From: Berberis thunbergii
Lineage: Eukaryota > Streptophyta > Magnoliopsida > Ranunculales > Berberidaceae
Direction: 5' to 3'
Length of the DNA stretch: 64,000 nucleotides
Assembly: GCA_003290165.1 (NCBI GenBank)
Contig: QNQO01000681.1
Location: 496,001 to 560,000 of the forward strand
The notes under the pieces are model-generated. The model was not told the origin of the DNA. It was given only the letters and a program-made list of their open reading frames with translations, and did not search any database. Shown here one piece after another: positions 60,097 to 64,000 of this stretch; positions within the stretch are counted from its first letter, which is position 1, and every line of letters begins with the position of its first letter. Position numbers and translations under genes: made by a program.

Positions 60097-60420
60097 TCAA
60101 ATTTCATCCAAAATCTCCATATGGATGGAAAAAGGGATATTGAGAGGGTCATAAAATCCAACATTAGCTGGTAAATTGAACAAATCTTTTGTTCTTGTTT
60201 CAACTAAGACAATAGCTACCTGAGAAGATGTTGGCAAATTTCGACTTTATTCTCGTTGTAAAGATATTTCCTTTTCAGTCGTGTGACTTAATTGTTCACT
60301 CTTTCTTATACGATCTCACTCCCTTTGCAAAGATCTTTGTTCTTCAATCATGTTCTGCCACCGTTGCCTTTGATCATTTTGATTTTGTTCTCGATGAATA
60401 AAGCTTTCCTCTTCAGCCAT
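60097..60420 (-). pseudogene. Helitron-associated N-terminal ORF
   Basis: 108 codons from ATG at 60420. MAEEESFIHREQNQNDQRQ, RWQNMIEEQRSLQRE, stop, DRIRKSEQLSHTTEKEISLQ, stop, SRNLPTSS, ending DPLNIPFSIHME. The two copies of the EExSLQRE motif form a charged helical repeat resembling the N-terminal region of plant Helitron proteins. Two in-frame stops are present. Confidence 0.6.
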
Positions 60421-61528
60421 ATTAACTTCGTTATATATGTGAATCAAATTGAAAACAAATGAGCTAGTAACAATTCGCCACGTTATAAAATTACAATGCT
60501 AAGCAAAATCAATAAAACTTTTTTTCTAATAACACTACACTCATTGGTGAAATAACAATTAGATAACCACAAAAAGGCAAGTTGGCCATTTGAAAGTTAT
60601 GGCTCTGCAAAGCTAGTTGCACCGTGAGGAAAACAAATCCAAACGGTCATACTCAAGTAACAACTACTATTAATATCTGAGAATCAAAAATAGCACACAG
60701 TTGACATGATGAAACTTGCGAAAGGTTTACATTTCTTTAGTTTCCATAATATCCTCTACAGCTCTGAAAAACCATTATGACTATGTGGAACAATCTATAA
60801 AGCAAAATAAGCACTACAAAGTGGTAGGATATTGAAGGTTTACCACCTGTCAGCCAAGTTAGGATACATAAGATAAACAAATTGTGCGTAACAGGTTCAA
60901 ACTAGTTAAATTCGATATGATCTAAAAAAAACCCAATTGCTTAGGTCGGTTCTCAATCCAATGCAAATTAGCGTAGCTTACACGGACTATTTCGCATTGC
61001 ATTTGAGTCCATGTAAATTAGACAGCCAGTTGGTAACACCAAATTCTCAATAAGAAAAGAATTTTGCAGTATCACCGCTCCCAATGTTTCCTCAATTTTT
61101 CCACTTATGTTTCCCAAATTTTACCCTAATTTCAATGAGAAGAAAAAAGGGGAGAAAGAACAGCAGAAGAAATTTTAAAATTTTCTTTCACTTGAGAACC
61201 TGACACATTAGGAAAGAACCTGACAATTACAAAAGCTAAAGAAGGGGAGAGAGAAATGGATACCTTATTTCAAATCTTCCCAACCAAATCACAAAAGCTA
61301 ATTCTCAACTCTTTTTCTAGTTGTTCTATTGTTGTTCATCACAATCTAATTTCAAGGCAACAAAACTAAGCAAAACCAATTCCACACACCACATAGAAAA
61401 ATAGAGTTTGTCTAGTGTGGGAAGAAGAGGACGGATGAGATGAAGATGAGTAGGGAAGACAAAATTGTTTAAGTTGTCGAGGGCAATTTAGGAATTCCAA
61501 AATGATGGAGTGTTGAGGAATTGACACA
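60421..61528. other. no gene recognised
   Basis: AT-rich with no supported coding sequence. Confidence 0.5.
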
Positions 61529-61711
61529 TGGGGGTGGGCAAACGGGTCCAGGAACCGCAGATCCAAACCGAACCGGACCGTTTTGCTTCAAATAGTCCGG
61601 TTTTAAATGTGTAATTTAAGATACGGTCCAGATCCATTGTAGAACGGTTTGAGTCTGATTCCAATTATTTATATTCAAACGGTTCAATTCCAATCCGTTT
61701 TAAATGACGCC
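61529..61711. repeat. hAT end fragment, same family as 12094
   Basis: GGGGTGGGCAAACGGGTCCA and GGACCGTTTTGCTTCAAA match the left end of the hAT element at 12094-13383. No right end follows; it is abutted by a MITE. Confidence 0.65.
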
Positions 61712-62110
61712 TTAGAGCATCTCCAATGGTAAAAGTTAAAATGGGGATCAACCATCCTCATTTTAGCCAAAAGCTAAATTTATGGATCCCCTATTTTTTT
61801 CATCACTCCAACCACATTCCCTACTTTAACTTTTTAATCATTAATTAAATATATTTTCCACATTTTATCATTGTTTTGGTTTTTGTTTTGTTTTTAATTT
61901 AAAAAATTAAAAGAGTTGAAAATATTTTAATATTCTTTAGGATTTGGGGATGGTATAGATGCCACCAAATATAGGGGAAGGCCGAAGTAAAGTTAAAATA
62001 GGAAAAGTTTTAAGGTTCCCTTGGAGCATGGATTTTCCCACATGAGCCCGCTAAAATAGCTTTTTGCTATTTTAGGAGATCCCTTGGAGATAATTTTACA
62101 CATGTTCTAA
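61712..62110. mobile_element. PIF/Harbinger-type MITE (GAGCATCTCCAA family)
   Basis: It starts TTA-GAGCATCTCCAATGG and ends CCTTGGAGATAATTTTACACATGTTC-TAA. The ends are imperfect inverted repeats and the flanks are TTA and TAA. GAGCATCTCCAATGG ends are common in plant MITEs. No ORF. Confidence 0.45.
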
Positions 62111-62194
62111 TATGAGGGAGGGTTAAAAATGTAAATCTTAAAAAAAAAAAGTGTTGCTAAATAACAACACTACTTCTCCTGATGGACACCACAA

Positions 62195-62625
62195 TCTCCT
62201 CCTCCTATTTTTTCTCCTTGGTGGTGAAGATGGCGAGTGGTGGTAGTGACAAGGATGAGGAGGAGAGGTGACAATATCCCACCTCCTCCCATTTTTTTCT
62301 TTTTTCCTCCTTGGCGGTGGCGAGGTCGGGTGATGGTGATGCGAGATGGCGGTGGTGAGGTAGTGGTGGTGAAGATGAGGATGAGGAGAGGTGGGGGTGT
62401 CCCACCTCCTCCCATCTTTTTTCCTCTCCTGCTCTTTTTTTCTCTTTGGCGGTGGCAAGGTGGTGGTGGTGATGGCGAGGTGGTAGTGGTGAGGTGGTGG
62501 TGAATGGGAAGAGGAAAGGTGGCGGTGTCCCACCTCCTCCCATCTTTCTTTTTTTTTCGTCCTTTTTTCTCCTTGGTGGTGGTGAGGTGGTGGGGGTGAA
62601 GGGGTGGTGGTGGCTCCTCATTTTT
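62195..62625. repeat. GGTGGTGG/CCACC minisatellite
   Basis: About three and a half imperfect copies of a ~125 bp unit built from TCCCACCTCCTCCCATCTTTTTT, CTCCTTGGCGGTGG and GTGGTGGTGAGG runs. Pro/His-rich open frames on either strand are by-products of this composition. Confidence 0.85.
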
Positions 62626-62829
62626 TTTAATATTCACCCTAGCGGCGGTTCCTCGCACAAAAATTCATAAATTAACAAACACAAATGAGAATTTAATAAA
62701 TACTCATTTGAAATCAATCAACGACAAACACAGTATAAATAAAATCAATAGAAAATATGAGAAATGGAGGATTACCAACAATCAGAAAGTGTACAATCAC
62801 GGCAAAAAAATGAGGAAGGAAACAAAGTA

Positions 62830-63790
62830 AATGACAGAAAATGGGCCAATCGCAGCGGCACATGCAAGTAGAAGAACCCCCATCGTAGTGTCACATGCGC
62901 ATGTCGTTACCATATTCGCATGAGCCACTGCGAATGGCCCATTTCAGTTGCAGACTTTGTCATTGACTTTCAACCAACTTTGACTCTCAATTGAGACTGA
63001 TTCTCAAGCTCATCAAAACACCAAAAACGTAGTACTGTGAGTTATATAATGAACAAAATTTGAATCACCTAAAAATGTTTTGAAATGAGCAAGTTATGGT
63101 CATTTTACTAAAGTCACTCAAATTTGTCTGGTAAAGAAAACAAAGTATTGTCCTTGACTTTCGATGAAATTTGATGCCCAACTGAGACCGATATTCAAGC
63201 TCATCAAAACACAAAAATATATAGTACTCTGAGTTATCTAAATGAACGCAATTTAAATCACATGAAAATGTTTTTGAAATGAGCAAGTTATGGTCATTTT
63301 ACTACAGTCACACAAAACTGTCCGGCAGTGACCAAGTCGCAGCGGATCATGCGAATGTAAGTCTTTCACTCACATGATCCACTGCGAGTTTTGAGTCTTA
63401 TACTCGCAATTTCAGTGGTTTATGTGAGTGAGAGACGTACATTCGCATAATCCGCTGCAACTTGGTCATTGCTGGACAATTTTGCGTGACTGTAGTAACA
63501 TGACTATAACTTTCTCATTTAAAACATTTTCAGGTGATTCAAATTGTGTTCGTTAGATAACTTAGAGTACTACATTTATCATGTTTTGATATGTTTGAGA
63601 ATTAGTCTCAATCTAGTGTCAAAGTTGGTTAAAAGTCAGGGACAGATGTCTGTTTTCTTTATTGGACAAATTTGAGTGACTTTAGTAAAATGACAATAAC
63701 TTACTCATTTCAAAACATTTTCAAGTGATTAAATTGTGTTCATTAGATAACCTAGAATACTACATTTTGTGCTTGAGAACGGGTCTTAAT
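62830..63790. repeat. large fold-back (inverted) repeat
   Basis: Two tandem ~180 bp blocks on the left (about 62965-63340) contain AAATGAGCAAGTTATGGTCA and ATTTTACTA. They reappear inverted on the right (about 63440-63790) as TGACAATAACTTACTCATTT. The centre holds a second inverted pair, ACCAAGTCGCAGCGGATCAT and CCGCTGCAACTTGGTCA. A smaller palindrome GGGCCAATCGCAGCGG...CACTGCGAATGGCCC lies at 62844-62953. It may be a MULE/foldback element. No target duplication was found. Confidence 0.75.
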
Positions 63791-64000
63791 CCAGTGACGG
63801 AGCCAGGATTTTTGTCGAGGGGGGGCGGAGTGATGTCATAATTAATTAAATATAATATAAAAATTAGTTATTTTAACATAATTTTTTTTTAAATCCGAAA
63901 TTCTTCCTGGCCTAGAAAAACCAGCGAGGTTGCTGTCTGAGGAGGCAAAAATACATTTTGCCCCCTTATTTAACAACCTTTTTGGAAAAGGTGTTTAAAG
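63791..64000. other. repeat edge, no gene
   Basis: CAGTGACGGAGCCAGGATTT at about 63795 recalls a short motif seen at the end of many plant repeats. The rest is AT-rich and runs off the window. Confidence 0.35.

Larger units (their letters stand above)
56638..60420 (-). mobile_element. degraded Helitron (Rep-helicase transposon)
   Basis: Minus-strand order: a charged N-terminal ORF (60420-60097), then, after a large rearranged stretch, Rep-proximal and PIF1-type helicase pieces (58790-56638). A solo LTR interrupts the helicase. An inverted helicase copy lies at 58850-59880. The Helitron termini (TC start, hairpin and CTRR end) were not located, so limits are those of the coding remains. Confidence 0.75.

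Noticed and set aside
62138..62658. Several overlapping Pro/His-rich open frames
   Set aside because: They are by-products of a G/T-rich minisatellite and overlap one another in different frames.

Overview
The window looks like a repeat-dense stretch of a eudicot nuclear genome. It is AT-rich. It holds relics of plant-type pentatricopeptide (PPR) genes, a cytosolic acetyl-CoA carboxylase, an MLO gene, an MBD gene and a plant mobile domain (PMD) gene. It also holds nearly every class of plant transposable element: CACTA, hAT, PIF/Harbinger MITEs, Helitron, Athila-like and Tat-like Ty3/gypsy, TRIM, LINE and SINE. Only one protein gene looks intact, a small secreted S1-type self-incompatibility-homologue gene at about 38.85-39.28 kb. 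Nearly everything else is broken, captured or repetitive. The species cannot be named from the sequence alone.

Layout. 0.4-7.6 kb: a minus-strand PPR gene split by a 5.6 kb CACTA element. The element has matching CACTACAAAAAAA ends and a GAG target duplication, and carries a transposase fragment, a second internal left end and three captured MLO exons. 7.6-8.6 kb: a LINE relic with a SINE inserted in it. 10.5-14.6 kb: a minus-strand patchwork in which a PPR 5' fragment runs directly into four acetyl-CoA carboxylase exons. One ACC intron holds a 1.29 kb hAT element that itself carries a piece of an MBD10/11-like gene. 15.1-17.7 kb: a hAT MITE and a PMD gene relic cut off by the next block.

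17.66-37.74 kb: four direct copies of a roughly 3.0 kb unit. Each contains, or has lost, a miniature LTR retrotransposon (TRIM) whose LTR promoter carries a U-snRNA-like upstream element. An 8.25 kb Athila-like retrotransposon with a GTATG target duplication sits between the start of unit 2 and the rest of it. 38.5-39.5 kb: the S1-homologue gene with a duplicated upstream region. 40-44.6 kb: MITEs and anonymous sequence.

44.6-53.0 kb: a 5'-truncated, mutated Tat-lineage gypsy element with pol, a 178 bp tandem array, an antisense ORF and a 3' LTR. The LTR is interrupted by a hAT element with a perfect 8 bp duplication. 53-56.5 kb is unassigned and may include organelle-derived DNA. 56.6-60.4 kb: a degraded Helitron on the minus strand, containing an inverted extra copy of its helicase and a solo LTR of the same Tat family. 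61.5-64 kb: hAT and MITE fragments, a G/T-rich minisatellite and a large fold-back repeat.

The main theme is repeated capture and reshuffling of host exons (MLO, ACC1, PPR, MBD) by DNA transposons, together with large tandem and inverted duplications of transposon sequence. No operon-like or cooperating gene set is present.
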